Below, in pieces: positions 1 through 7,932 of a DNA stretch of 64,000 nucleotides. This DNA comes from Candidatus Melainabacteria bacterium. Lineage in GTDB: Bacteria > Cyanobacteriota > Vampirovibrionia > Gastranaerophilales > Gastranaerophilaceae. The stretch lies in contig QHMG01000005.1 in assembly GCA_003258725.1 (NCBI GenBank), positions 1-64,000 on the forward strand, read 5' to 3'. The position numbers and the translations under genes were made by a program. The stretch's first letter is position 1. Every line of letters begins with the position of its first letter. The notes under the pieces are model-generated. The model was given only the letters and a program-made list of their open reading frames with translations. It did not search any database and was not told the origin of the DNA.

Positions 1-214
1 AACCATCTAAAGTAGTGAAAGCGTAGTTAATAGTTCTGAAAGAATCAGTTGAAGGAGGAGTAGGAACAGATAAAGTCAACATTTGGTTGTAATAGCTTGC
101 AGATTGGTTAGCTAAAGTAGTTCTTTGTTGGTTAATTTGTTGACCTTCATATTCAATGTTAGTTTTTCTAGCTGTTAAATTTAAAAATCTTGCTTGTGAT
201 GCTGCTAAACCCAT
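1..214 (-). CDS. Hypothetical protein, N-terminal part, cut by window edge
   Basis: The frame opens at an ATG whose complement is at 212-214 and runs off the left edge, so only the first 71 residues are visible. It begins MGLAASQARFLNLTARKTN and continues with a helical, Gln/Asn-rich stretch. I do not recognise a domain. The opening recalls lineage-specific proteins seen repeatedly in gut Melainabacteria (memory, not a search). A sigma-28-type promoter lies about 50 bases upstream, which suggests it is expressed with late flagellar genes. Whether it is structural or regulatory cannot be told from this fragment. Confidence 0.7.
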   Translation of the reverse strand, partial: MGLAASQARFLNLTARKTNIEYEGQQINQQRTTLANQSASYYNQMLTLSVPTPPSTDSFRTINYAFTTLDG

Positions 215-266
215 AACGACACACTTTCCTTATTAACTATTGTAATTTCATTTCCCTATACCTTTT

Positions 267-294
267 AATTCGGCACGAAACCATGTAAACTTAA
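267..294 (-). promoter_or_regulatory. Sigma-28-type flagellar promoter
   Basis: Read on the minus strand this is TTAAGTTT, 12 bases, GCCGAATT. The known sigma-28 consensus is TAAAGTTT, about 11 bases, GCCGATAA. The site is 53 bases before the ATG of the partial gene at the left edge. A second site with the same 12-base spacer lies at 42876-42903, which strengthens the assignment. Confidence 0.55.
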
Positions 295-436
295 GCATTT
301 CAGCGTAATTCGTTACATTTGTTTACATTAGAAATAAATTCAAAGTGACATTAGATTGAATGTATTGAAGGATAATTTATGGACTTTTAATATTGTTTTA
401 TGTAGAATATTTGTAAAATGAAAAGGATTTAATTTT

Positions 437-1138
437 ATGACTAGAAAACAAGAATCACAAGAATATCAAAGCTATAAAAGATATAAAAAAAGTAAAGATG
501 TTACAGCGCAAAATATTTTAACAGTATTTACAACTACATTTTTAATTATGTTAGTTTTCTTTATTGGTGCAGCACGTAGAATTACTCCAAACGTAGATGT
601 TTCAATTGGTGAAGATTCAACAGTAGATGCAAAAGAATCTGGATTAGGCGTAAAAGGTTTTATTGATAATAGATTAAGAGCTATTCAATCAGAAGATACG
701 AATATTATGGCTAAAAAAGTTGAAGAAGCTAGAAACAAGTTTGAAGAAGATGATGAAGATGAATATTTTGATAAAACTTTAGAAGAAAAAGTAAAAATTC
801 CTGTAAAAAAGGTTAAACAAGAAGTAAAACAAGTAACTCAAGAAGTTCAACAAACGCATGAGCACAAAACTGTTACAACAACTCCACCAAAACCTGTTGA
901 AATTCCAACAGCTTACAATCCTGTAATCAAGGTTGTTGTAGGTAGCTATTCATCAATAGACCAAGCAAAAGTTGCTCAATCAATTTTGCAAGAGGCTGGT
1001 TTGGGTGTAACTCCTTTTGTGAAAAATATTCAAGGAACATACACGCTTCAAGTGGGTTCATTCTCATCAGAGGCAAAAGCTCAGTCGCTTGCTAATGAAC
1101 TTTTAAAACACAATTACCCAGCAAGAATAATTAAATAA
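437..1138 (+). CDS. SPOR-domain membrane protein
   Basis: This 233-residue protein has a short basic cytoplasmic head, one membrane helix at about residues 27-47, an acidic coiled region to about 115, a Lys/Gln/Pro/Thr linker, and a C-terminal SPOR domain at about 160-233. SPOR domains bind denuded septal peptidoglycan, so a role at the division site or in wall remodelling is likely. The start ATG follows an AAAAGGA ribosome site. It stands 22 bases before the PfkB kinase gene and may be co-transcribed with it. The topology matches FtsN/DedD-like SPOR proteins, but orthology to either is not claimed. Confidence 0.8.
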   Translation: MTRKQESQEYQSYKRYKKSKDVTAQNILTVFTTTFLIMLVFFIGAARRITPNVDVSIGEDSTVDAKESGLGVKGFIDNRLRAIQSEDTNIMAKKVEEARNKFEEDDEDEYFDKTLEEKVKIPVKKVKQEVKQVTQEVQQTHEHKTVTTTPPKPVEIPTAYNPVIKVVVGSYSSIDQAKVAQSILQEAGLGVTPFVKNIQGTYTLQVGSFSSEAKAQSLANELLKHNYPARIIK

Positions 1139-1160
1139 ATTAAATAAATCGAGGTGCAAA

Positions 1161-2210
1161 ATGTTTAATATTGTGACTATTGGTAGTGCTACAATTGATG
1201 TTTTCGTAAAGTGTGACGAAGCAAATATTGTATCAGTTAGTTCGACTGACAAAAAGTCAGAATTTATGAGTTATAGATATGGTTCAAAAATAGATATTAC
1301 TGATTTTGATACAAAAGTTGGCGGTGGTGGTGTAAATACTGCCATAAACTTTGCTAACTTGGGTTATAACACATCTGCAATTTTCAAATGTGGTGAAGAT
1401 TTTTATGCACACGGAATAATGAATTATTTGAAAGACAAAAACTTAGATTTGTCGCATATTGTTCAAACAGCAAAAACTTCAACAGGTTTTTCTGTAATCT
1501 TGGTAAGTTTTCAAGGTGATAGAACGGTTTTAGCTCATCGTGGCGGTAATGGCGAAATTAAAAAAGAAGATATTGATTTTGACGCAATTAAACAGGCAAA
1601 ATTCTTGTATTTAGCACCATTGAACGGCAAGTCTACAAAGATTTTAGAACCTATCGTAAAATTCGCACACGAAAATGATGTAAAAATCTGTGTAAATGCT
1701 GGTTCTTCAAGCCTTAAAAAAGGTTTTGACTATATGAAGCATATTTTGGAAAACGCTCACATTGTTGTTATGAACAAGGAAGAAGCTCAAATGTGTACGG
1801 GTATTGTGGTTCGACCTAATACATCAGAAGAAGATTTTACAAAAGAAAAAGTTCATCCAGATGTAGTCAAAATGTTGAAAAAATTAAAAGTTAAAGATTA
1901 CCAATTAGTCGTAATTACAGACGGGAATAAAGGTGCTTATGCTTATGCAAACGGCAAAATTTATATCGCACCAATCTTTCCAAGTAAAGTTGTTTCAACA
2001 CTTGGCGCAGGTGATGCATTTGCATCAACTCTTTGCGCAGCACTTCATGCCAAAAAAGCGGATATTTGCAAAGCCTTGATGTACGGTTCTGTAAATTCAA
2101 GTTCTGTTGTTTCTAACTTTGGGGCATCAGAGGGGCTGTTAACATTCGATGAAATTGAAGAAAAATTAAAAGAACACCCAGAATATAAGTGCGAAGTTAT
2201 AGATGCATAG
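1161..2210 (+). CDS. PfkB-family carbohydrate/nucleoside kinase
   Basis: A 349-residue ribokinase-like (PfkB) kinase. The glycine-rich substrate loop GGGGVNTAINFANLG is near residue 50, and the C-terminal signature STLGAGDAFAS, with the catalytic Asp and anion hole, is near residue 285. The length is usual for ribokinase, adenosine kinase or fructokinase relatives. The substrate cannot be read from the sequence; the D-T-K-V-G-G-G-G-V-N-T start resembles sugar kinases. An SD-like GAGGTG lies before the start codon. Confidence 0.85.
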   Translation: MFNIVTIGSATIDVFVKCDEANIVSVSSTDKKSEFMSYRYGSKIDITDFDTKVGGGGVNTAINFANLGYNTSAIFKCGEDFYAHGIMNYLKDKNLDLSHIVQTAKTSTGFSVILVSFQGDRTVLAHRGGNGEIKKEDIDFDAIKQAKFLYLAPLNGKSTKILEPIVKFAHENDVKICVNAGSSSLKKGFDYMKHILENAHIVVMNKEEAQMCTGIVVRPNTSEEDFTKEKVHPDVVKMLKKLKVKDYQLVVITDGNKGAYAYANGKIYIAPIFPSKVVSTLGAGDAFASTLCAALHAKKADICKALMYGSVNSSSVVSNFGASEGLLTFDEIEEKLKEHPEYKCEVIDA

Positions 2211-2219
2211 TGATATAGC

Positions 2220-2294
2220 GTAGGTTAGACATTGCCTGACATCAAAATAATTTAATAACAAAAGGCGGTCGGTGATTTCATCACAGACCGCCTT
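2220..2294. repeat. 75-bp terminator-palindrome module, copy 1
   Basis: This 75-base segment aligns without gaps to 2938-3012 with roughly seven differences. Read on the minus strand it has an intrinsic terminator hairpin, an AT-rich spacer and then an imperfect palindrome related to GTCAGGCAATGCCTGAC. In this copy the outer arm of the palindrome has decayed (TTAGAC against TCAGGC). It lies just after the stop codon of the minus-strand membrane hypothetical. Confidence 0.75.
2262..2294 (-). terminator. Intrinsic terminator of the 2300-2788 gene
   Basis: The arms 2262-2276 and 2280-2294 form a 15-bp stem with one mismatch and a 3-base loop. On the minus strand the stem is followed by TTTTGTT. 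It begins six bases after the stop codon of the gene it serves. Confidence 0.8.
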
Positions 2295-2299
2295 AAAAT

Positions 2300-2788
2300 T
2301 TATCCAAGAGTCCATTTTGCGCCGTTAGAGCAAACTCCAGATTTAGCGCCTTGTTGAACTGCGCTCATGATTTCTTTTAAACCGTCAGCGGTTAATATTT
2401 CGTCAGTTACGTTAATATTTAAATTTGGAACATCTTTTGTTTTGCCAAGCAACTTTTTGCCATAATTTACAACGGAATCAGCACCTTTGCTTATGCTGTC
2501 ACCGGCTTTAAACGCTAGATTTTGAAGTTTTTCTGTCCAATTTTGTGCATTATCTATTTTTTTCAATTTTCCGGTTTTGACAAGTCCATATAAGGTTGCT
2601 AATGCTATGCCAACACCGACTCCAACACCAATTGCAGTTTTTACTGCCTTTGATTTTTTCTTAGGTTCTTCGACCGTTTGAGCTTGCTGAGCTCCTCTAA
2701 AAGATTGTGGTCTTGTTTGATATTGTGGAGTATAAACTCCACCAAGTGTACCGTTGTATTGCCCAATCGAAGATGGCATATAAGACAT
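2300..2788 (-). CDS. Hypothetical single-pass membrane protein
   Basis: 162 residues. The N-terminus is Tyr/Gln/Gly-rich without a classical signal peptide and contains P-Q-S-F-R-G. It is followed by a Lys-rich patch and one glycine-rich membrane helix (about residues 52-68, AIGVGVGVGIALATLYGLV). The soluble C-terminal half has a Cys near residue 153. An AGGTGA ribosome site precedes the ATG. I do not recognise a family. The glycine-rich helix resembles the C-terminal helix of the GH77 enzyme at 22517. The gene lies between two copies of a 75-bp terminator module. Confidence 0.65.
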   Translation of the reverse strand: MSYMPSSIGQYNGTLGGVYTPQYQTRPQSFRGAQQAQTVEEPKKKSKAVKTAIGVGVGVGIALATLYGLVKTGKLKKIDNAQNWTEKLQNLAFKAGDSISKGADSVVNYGKKLLGKTKDVPNLNINVTDEILTADGLKEIMSAVQQGAKSGVCSNGAKWTLG

Positions 2789-2937
2789 TTAAATCACCTA
2801 TTTTGAATAATAACCTTTACCTATATTGGTATAAAGTTTATGTATAAGACAAAGTTGCTAAATTAGAAAATTATGTTACACAAGATTTACAAAAAGAATC
2901 GAATATAAAATGTAACAATATATTCAACACTACAAAA

Positions 2938-3012
2938 GTAGGTCAGGCATTGCCTGACATCAAAATAATTTAACAACAAAAGGCGGTCGGTGATGAAATC
3001 ACCGACCGCCTT
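2938..3012. repeat. 75-bp terminator-palindrome module, copy 2
   Basis: This is the better preserved copy of the module at 2220-2294. It holds a perfect 8-bp inverted repeat around one central base (2942-2949 and 2951-2958), then an AT-rich spacer, then a 15-bp perfect terminator stem. Confidence 0.75.
2980..3012 (-). terminator. Intrinsic terminator of the GGDEF gene
   Basis: The arms 2980-2994 and 2998-3012 pair perfectly over 15 bp around a 3-base loop. On the minus strand they are followed by TTTTGTT. The hairpin lies 22 bases after the stop codon of the diguanylate-cyclase-like gene. Confidence 0.85.
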
Positions 3013-3033
3013 AATATATATCTTTTAAAAATC

Positions 3034-3915
3034 CTAAAATTCTAAGTTAATTTGAGAGAATTGAACGATTTTATTTTTACCACGTTTTTTAGCGTTGTAT
3101 AAAGCGTGTTCTGCATATCTGATAACTGTATTAGCGTCTTCTTCAACATTAGCTAAACAAGGATATGTAGAGATACCGCCTGAAACTGTGATTGGGTGTC
3201 TTTCTTCTTCACCAGCAGGAATAAATTCCATTTTTTCTATGTTGCGTCTGAAACGTTCTGCGAACAAGAAAGCATTATCTTCAGAGGTGTTTGGAAGGAT
3301 TACGATAAATTCTTCATCACCGTAACGAGTCAAAACATCTTCTTTTCTAATCATAGCTTTTAATTTATCAGCGAAGTTTTTCAACAAAACGTCGCCCCAT
3401 TCGTAGCCGTACATATCATTAACAACTTTGAAGAAATCAATATCAAATAACAAGCATGATAATGGAGTTTTGTAACGTCTTGCACGAGAAATTTCTGCAT
3501 CTAAACGTTCTTGTAAATATTTTCTGTTGTGTAAACCTGTCAATTCATCAGTTGTAGAAACTTCGTTGATTTTATCGTGGAATTCTTTAACTTTGAACAA
3601 TGAATTAATACGAGTTACTAAAACATCTTTGTTGATTGGTGTTGAGATGTAATCATAAGTCAAGGCTCTGATTGTAACGTCATTGATTGGTTCACCAACG
3701 AACAATACCGGAACTTTAAATTTTGTTGTCATTAATACGTCGTTTAAGTTTGGAACATCTTCAACGATTAGCAAATATGGATTTAAAAGTTCGTATTCCT
3801 TCAAATCTTCAGCTAACTCAACTCTGACACTAGCTTTATCAATACTGTCTAAGTTTTCGATAGTATCCTTGATATCAGATTGTTTTTGAGTTGTATAGAT
3901 AATAATGTTTTTCAT
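3034..3915 (-). CDS. Receiver-like/GGDEF protein with altered signature
   Basis: 293 residues. Residues 1-115 look like a degenerate response-regulator receiver. Asp53 sits where the phosphorylated Asp would be, but the conserved Lys of the usual K-P pair is replaced (S-T-P). Residues 125-293 are a GGDEF domain, the fold that makes cyclic di-GMP from two GTP. The signature reads R-Y-G-D-E-E-F rather than R-Y-G-G-D-E-F. An R-x-x-D inhibitory site (RKED) sits five residues before it, as in classical feedback-controlled enzymes. It could be a weak cyclase or a c-di-GMP/GTP sensor. An AGGAG site precedes the start. Confidence 0.85.
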   Translation of the reverse strand: MKNIIIYTTQKQSDIKDTIENLDSIDKASVRVELAEDLKEYELLNPYLLIVEDVPNLNDVLMTTKFKVPVLFVGEPINDVTIRALTYDYISTPINKDVLVTRINSLFKVKEFHDKINEVSTTDELTGLHNRKYLQERLDAEISRARRYKTPLSCLLFDIDFFKVVNDMYGYEWGDVLLKNFADKLKAMIRKEDVLTRYGDEEFIVILPNTSEDNAFLFAERFRRNIEKMEFIPAGEEERHPITVSGGISTYPCLANVEEDANTVIRYAEHALYNAKKRGKNKIVQFSQINLEF

Positions 3916-3972
3916 GATTTCTCCTAATATTTGTTATAATTATAACAAACAGAACAAAAAAAAGCAATACTG

Positions 3973-4584
3973 CTAATTAGTCAACACAAAAATAGCATCT
4001 TCTGCGAATAGCGGACTGATTAATCTTGTAATAAGATTTTTTCTAATTTTACCGTTTGTAAAGTATAGCGATTTTAGAATTTTAAAATTATTCTTTTTTG
4101 CGTACTCAAAAAAATCGTTGATTGTTAATAAGTGAATGTTAGGGGTGTCATACCACTCAAACGGTAAGCGTTCTGATTTTGGCATACGACCTTTGAACAT
4201 TAAGTAAAAACGAACCTTCCAGTATGCAAAGTTTGGAAAACTTACAACACATTTTTTTCCAACTCTTAGCATTTCGTGAATTACATAATCGGGTTTTTCT
4301 GTTGATTGAAGCGTACTGTTAAGGATTACATAGTCGTATTCATTGTCTGAAATCTGTTTTAATCCTTCATCTATGTCACCTTGAATTGTACAAACACCGT
4401 TTTGAATACTCTTGATTACAGAGTTTTCATCAATTTCAATTCCTTTGCCTTGAACATTTTTCTTCTCTTTTAGCAACTTCAATAAAGTACCGTCACCGCT
4501 ACCTAAGTCAAGTACAGTTGAGTTTTCCTCAACTATATCCACAATAGAGGCGTAATTTACGTGTAATCTTTGACTATTTTCCAT
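3973..4584 (-). CDS. metW: MetW-like methyltransferase
   Basis: 203 residues of the class I SAM-dependent fold. Motif I is V-L-D-L-G-S-G-D-G near residue 20, and the later F-P-N-F-A-Y-W and R-L-P-F-E-W-Y-D-T-P-N segments are typical of MetW. In other bacteria MetW works with the homoserine acyltransferase MetX in methionine synthesis, but no metX is in this window. The start overlaps the end of the upstream membrane-protein gene by 11 bases, so translation is probably coupled. The name is secure at family level; the role here is inferred. Confidence 0.8.
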   Translation of the reverse strand: MENSQRLHVNYASIVDIVEENSTVLDLGSGDGTLLKLLKEKKNVQGKGIEIDENSVIKSIQNGVCTIQGDIDEGLKQISDNEYDYVILNSTLQSTEKPDYVIHEMLRVGKKCVVSFPNFAYWKVRFYLMFKGRMPKSERLPFEWYDTPNIHLLTINDFFEYAKKNNFKILKSLYFTNGKIRKNLITRLISPLFAEDAIFVLTN

Positions 4585-5425
4585 TTGAAATACCTAGTCT
4601 GTTGTAAACTTGCGAGTTAATTTCTGCCCCTATAAGAATAAGTATTGATGAGTAATACAGCCAAACCATTAATACTGCAAACGCTCCAATAGTGCCGTAA
4701 ATAAAGTTGTAAGTGTGCAAGTTGTTTACGTATATTGAAAATCCCCACGAACCAATTAACCAAAATGTGCTGAAAAAGAAGGTTCCAGGTATTGTACTTT
4801 TTAGTTTTAAAAGCTCTGGACCTTTCAAATCTGGCAAAATGTAATAGTGCAAGAATGCCATTACGTAAAGTGCAATAAACGAAATTGGCCAACGTAGGAA
4901 TAACCACATTGAAGCCGCTTCTTGCCCTAAATGTAAATATGTTACACAGAAATTGAAAATGATTTTACCAAAAATGATTAAGTTTATTGTTATAAATAAA
5001 ACCGCAGTATTTACTATTAACATAAAAAATGCAAGTATACGAGTGTAAAGGAAGGAACGAGTTTCACCGATTTTGTAAGCTCTGTTTAAGCCTTTAGCGA
5101 TGATTGCGAGCGTGTTTGTTGTTAAAAATACTGTAATTATAAAACCAAGAATTGCCCAAAATCCACCTTTTGAATAGAATACAGCCTCTTTTAATACTGT
5201 AAATACTAATTCTACCGATTCATCAGGCATGATTTGAACTAAAAATGATAAAATTGGTTTTATAAAATCGTGTTTGCCTGCCCAACCAAAGATTCCAGTA
5301 AGGAATAAAAGTGTTGGGAATATGCCTAAAACACACATAAAACCCATTTCAGACGCCATTCCGAAAAAGTCATTGTCAACAACAGATTTTATTAATCGTT
5401 TTAAGTAAATAATGATTTTTTTCAT
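4574..5425 (-). CDS. YihY/BrkB-family membrane protein
   Basis: 283 residues with about six membrane helices. It carries the family pattern: an early F-x-x-M-A-S-E-M-G-F segment, a central glycine-rich helix and G-T-I-G-A-F-A-V-L-M-V-W-L-Y near the end. The family was once called ribonuclease BN, but that activity belongs to another protein; the real function is unknown. It overlaps nrnA upstream by one base and metW downstream by 11, so the three form one operon. Confidence 0.85.
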   Translation of the reverse strand: MKKIIIYLKRLIKSVVDNDFFGMASEMGFMCVLGIFPTLLFLTGIFGWAGKHDFIKPILSFLVQIMPDESVELVFTVLKEAVFYSKGGFWAILGFIITVFLTTNTLAIIAKGLNRAYKIGETRSFLYTRILAFFMLIVNTAVLFITINLIIFGKIIFNFCVTYLHLGQEAASMWLFLRWPISFIALYVMAFLHYYILPDLKGPELLKLKSTIPGTFFFSTFWLIGSWGFSIYVNNLHTYNFIYGTIGAFAVLMVWLYYSSILILIGAEINSQVYNRLGISNGK

Positions 5426-6390
5426 TAAACACCCTGTTTTTTGATTAGTTCAATAAGTTTTTTTACTGCATCTTTTGCATTGTGCTTGATGACACAACCT
5501 GCTGCAAATTTGTGACCACCCCCGCTGAAGGCAGAACAAACATCTGCAACGTCAATATTCTTGCTACGCATAGACACTTTGAACATCTTGTTGTCTAATT
5601 CTTTTAAGATAAAAGCAACTTCTGTTGTCTCAATGGCTCTTAAAACTTCAACTAAACCTTCTGTAAAGTCTTCACCACCGCCAAATTTTTCAAGATCTTT
5701 TTTGTATACGACAGTATAAGCAATTTTGTCGTTGTCTGAAAATTCAGCCTTGCTTATGCAATATGCTTGAAACATAACCAAATTTTTAGATTTTGATTCA
5801 TAGCAATTTTTGTAAACCTTTTTAGGGTTAGCACCTGCAGCAACAAGTTTTGATGCTATTTTTAAGGCTCTTGAACTTGTGTTGTCAAATCTAAATCCGC
5901 CTGTGTCGGTCAAAATTGCTGTGTAGATTGCTTCTGCAATGTTTTCATCAATCTTCCAACCGTGATTTTCTGCAATTTGGAATAGAACTTCCCCTGTTGA
6001 ACTTGCATCGCTTTCAACAAATTGAATGTTTGCATCGTAATTGTTTGTTTTGTGGTGGTCAATTGTCACCTTAATCATTGCTTTTTCGTAGAAAATTTGG
6101 GCGTCAAAAATTCTATCTAAAGCCGCAACGTCAACAAGGATAACCATATCGTAAACCATTGAATTATCAAATTCAGAAATATGCTTGATGTCTTTTGCCC
6201 CGTTTAGGTATTCGTACATTTTAGGGTATTTTGATACAATCATCATTTCAGCTTTTTTCTTGTAATGATTGTAAATTAAGTCTCTAAGTGCAATCATAGA
6301 GCCTAAAGCGTCGCCGTCTGGGTTTACATGAGTTATTATTAATATATTCTTTGATTTTTTTATGCTATCATCTAAGTTCAAATGTTCCAT
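5425..6390 (-). CDS. nrnA: NanoRNase/pAp phosphatase, DHH family
   Basis: 321 residues. The DHH domain shows HVNPDGDALGS near residue 21 and a central V-D-x-A motif, followed by the D-H-H motif (DHHKTN near 115). The C-terminal DHHA1 domain ends with the G-G-G-H-K-F-A-A-G motif. NrnA-type enzymes degrade very short RNAs and dephosphorylate 3'-phosphoadenosine 5'-phosphate, using Mn2+ held by the Asp/His residues. It is the first gene of the nrnA-yihY-metW operon. It has no Shine-Dalgarno sequence, and its ATG lies 6 bases after a TATAAT box. Confidence 0.88.
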   Translation of the reverse strand: MEHLNLDDSIKKSKNILIITHVNPDGDALGSMIALRDLIYNHYKKKAEMMIVSKYPKMYEYLNGAKDIKHISEFDNSMVYDMVILVDVAALDRIFDAQIFYEKAMIKVTIDHHKTNNYDANIQFVESDASSTGEVLFQIAENHGWKIDENIAEAIYTAILTDTGGFRFDNTSSRALKIASKLVAAGANPKKVYKNCYESKSKNLVMFQAYCISKAEFSDNDKIAYTVVYKKDLEKFGGGEDFTEGLVEVLRAIETTEVAFILKELDNKMFKVSMRSKNIDVADVCSAFSGGGHKFAAGCVIKHNAKDAVKKLIELIKKQGV

Positions 6391-6396
6391 TGCTTA

Positions 6397-6402
6397 ATTA
6401 TA
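6397..6402 (-). promoter_or_regulatory. -10 box six bases before nrnA start
   Basis: On the minus strand TATAAT is preceded directly by TGC (an extended -10) and followed by six bases and then the nrnA ATG. Transcription would begin at or next to the start codon, giving a leaderless mRNA. Confidence 0.55.
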
Positions 6403-6428
6403 GCACACAAATATGAAATGGGCTTAAA

Positions 6429-6767
6429 ATGACAAAAAAGGTTCTGTATACTAACTTTGAAGGCATTGATGAGACTTTAGCAAAAATGCTTGAAGACAAA
6501 AATTTTAAAAAAGCGATTACGAAAAGTAATCTGTTTAAATTTTGGCAAAAAGTTGTAGGAGAAAAGTTTAAGGACAATTCTAAGCCGTTTTCAATGACAA
6601 CAAATGGAGTTATGATAATAGCTTGCAAAAATCCAGCAGTAGCCCAAGAATTGATGTTTCGTAAAACAAAAATTTTAACAGAATTAACTCCCTATCTGAA
6701 ATCTTTGAAAATGAAAGTTTCCGACTTGCGCTTTGATGTAAAACGCTGGGTCGAAGAAGATGAGTAG
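6429..6767 (+). CDS. DUF721/DciA-like protein
   Basis: 112 residues matching the DUF721 pattern: F-W-x-x-V-V-G near residues 38-44, then a short G-V-M-I-I-A strand, a helix, and a C-terminal V-S-D-L-R-F-D. DUF721 includes DciA, which loads the replicative helicase in bacteria that lack DnaC/DnaI, and many cyanobacteria carry such proteins. It is read divergently from nrnA across only 38 bases. The ribosome site is weak (GGG). Confidence 0.65.
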   Translation: MTKKVLYTNFEGIDETLAKMLEDKNFKKAITKSNLFKFWQKVVGEKFKDNSKPFSMTTNGVMIIACKNPAVAQELMFRKTKILTELTPYLKSLKMKVSDLRFDVKRWVEEDE

Positions 6768-6887
6768 TTGAAATATTTAATTTTGTGTTACCACGAACTT
6801 GTTGCGGAATTTTTAAAATAAAAAAATAACTTAATCATAATAAATTTATTGTATCATTTTTTATAAATAAATTTGTCTGACTTAAAA

Positions 6888-6914
6888 CGTACGTATTTTT
6901 GCGTACGCTTTTTT
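6888..6914 (+). terminator. Probable intrinsic terminator
   Basis: CGTACG at 6888-6893 pairs with CGTACG at 6902-6907 and is followed by CTTTTTT. The stem is short. It lies about 120 bases after the DUF721 stop codon. The rest of the 6768-7055 gap holds nothing I can identify. Confidence 0.45.
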
Positions 6915-7055
6915 ACGGACACGTAGGACTTAAAACCTTTAAATATAATGATTTATAGGCTTAGAAAAGATTTTTGACTATTATAGACTGCATTTTAGCT
7001 AATTAATACACCTGTGTTGTATTTATTAAAAGGCTTTTAACGATTTGTATAAAAT

Positions 7056-7643
7056 TTACTCGGTTAATTCTCTAATCATTTTTTGCGCAGGAAAATAATT
7101 TGGTAAAACCTCTAAAGAGGTCTCAAACTCGTGTAGGGCAAGGAGTTTGTTGCCATGTCTTAAATGATAATTGCCATAAATAAAATGTAGCTCTGGATCA
7201 TTATAACAACGGTCAACGCCTTTATTTAAGAATATCTTAGCCACTTCCCAATAGTTATAATTAATCAAAGCTCTTGCGATAAACTTGTAACTTTCCTGAT
7301 TAATCTGGTAAAATATGTCAGCTGAATTGACTACATTTTCAACGTATTCGCTCATTCCAGCCTTGATTAATAGCCCAATGTCAATTTCTAAAAAGTTCCT
7401 AATTTGTAGGTATGACGGGAAAAATTGAATATAGTTCTTCATAAATTGAATTAATAAATATGCCCAATCTGCCCGTAAATCCTTGTCTCTGATGATAGTG
7501 AAAGTGCTTTTAGCCTCGTCTAGCTTGTCTTTTAGTAACTCACAATAACCTAATTCCAAAAGCATACCATTTGCTCTGAAAAAAGGCTCACATTCTTTTA
7601 TTCGTATATCAGTTAAGCATTTTTTTGCCTGTTCGTAGTTCAT
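7056..7643 (-). CDS. TPR-like protein in csrA operon
   Basis: 195 residues, all helical, with TPR-like repeats. The clearest is the C-terminal D-P-E-L-H-F-I-Y-G-N-Y-H-L-R-H-G-N segment followed by A-L-x-x-F-E. There is no signal peptide or membrane helix, so it should be a cytosolic scaffold. It begins two bases after the csrA stop codon, which places it in the fliW-csrA operon and suggests a link to flagellin control or flagellar assembly. The exact role is unknown. Confidence 0.7.
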   Translation of the reverse strand: MNYEQAKKCLTDIRIKECEPFFRANGMLLELGYCELLKDKLDEAKSTFTIIRDKDLRADWAYLLIQFMKNYIQFFPSYLQIRNFLEIDIGLLIKAGMSEYVENVVNSADIFYQINQESYKFIARALINYNYWEVAKIFLNKGVDRCYNDPELHFIYGNYHLRHGNKLLALHEFETSLEVLPNYFPAQKMIRELTE

Positions 7644-7644
7644 T

Positions 7645-7929
7645 TTATTGGTTTTCAGGTGAGTTTTTCTTTAAAATAACCTTTTTAGGCGCACTTTTCT
7701 TGTCGTGTGGCATTAAATCTGACAAAGAACCTAAATCCGCCAAAGAAGTGCTTTCTGACTGCTTGTTAGCGTTTTGGATTTGTACGTAAACTTCTTCACG
7801 GTAGATTTTTACGTCTTTTGGGGCATTAATTGCAATTTTGCAATTGTCCATTTTTGATTCTAAAATCGTAATCTCGATTTCGTCATTTATAATAATCTTT
7901 TGACCGTTTTTTCTTGATAATATAAGCAT
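7645..7929 (-). CDS. csrA: Carbon storage/flagellin translation regulator CsrA
   Basis: 94 residues. The first 55 are a canonical CsrA: M-L-I-L-S-R-K-x-G-Q at the start, I-x-I-T-I-L, A-P-x-x-V-x-I-Y-R-E-E-V-Y. CsrA dimers bind GGA motifs in mRNA leaders; in flagellated bacteria they repress flagellin translation until FliW removes them. The tail after residue 56 is about 20-30 residues longer than usual and is polar and Lys-rich. The gene sits four bases after fliW, the classical partner arrangement. Confidence 0.93.
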   Translation of the reverse strand: MLILSRKNGQKIIINDEIEITILESKMDNCKIAINAPKDVKIYREEVYVQIQNANKQSESTSLADLGSLSDLMPHDKKSAPKKVILKKNSPENQ

Positions 7930-7932
7930 TTG

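Noticed and set aside
3973..4584. Generic class I methyltransferase such as UbiE
   Set aside because: The F-P-N-F-A-Y-W and P-F-E-W-Y-D-T-P-N segments are specific to MetW-type proteins.
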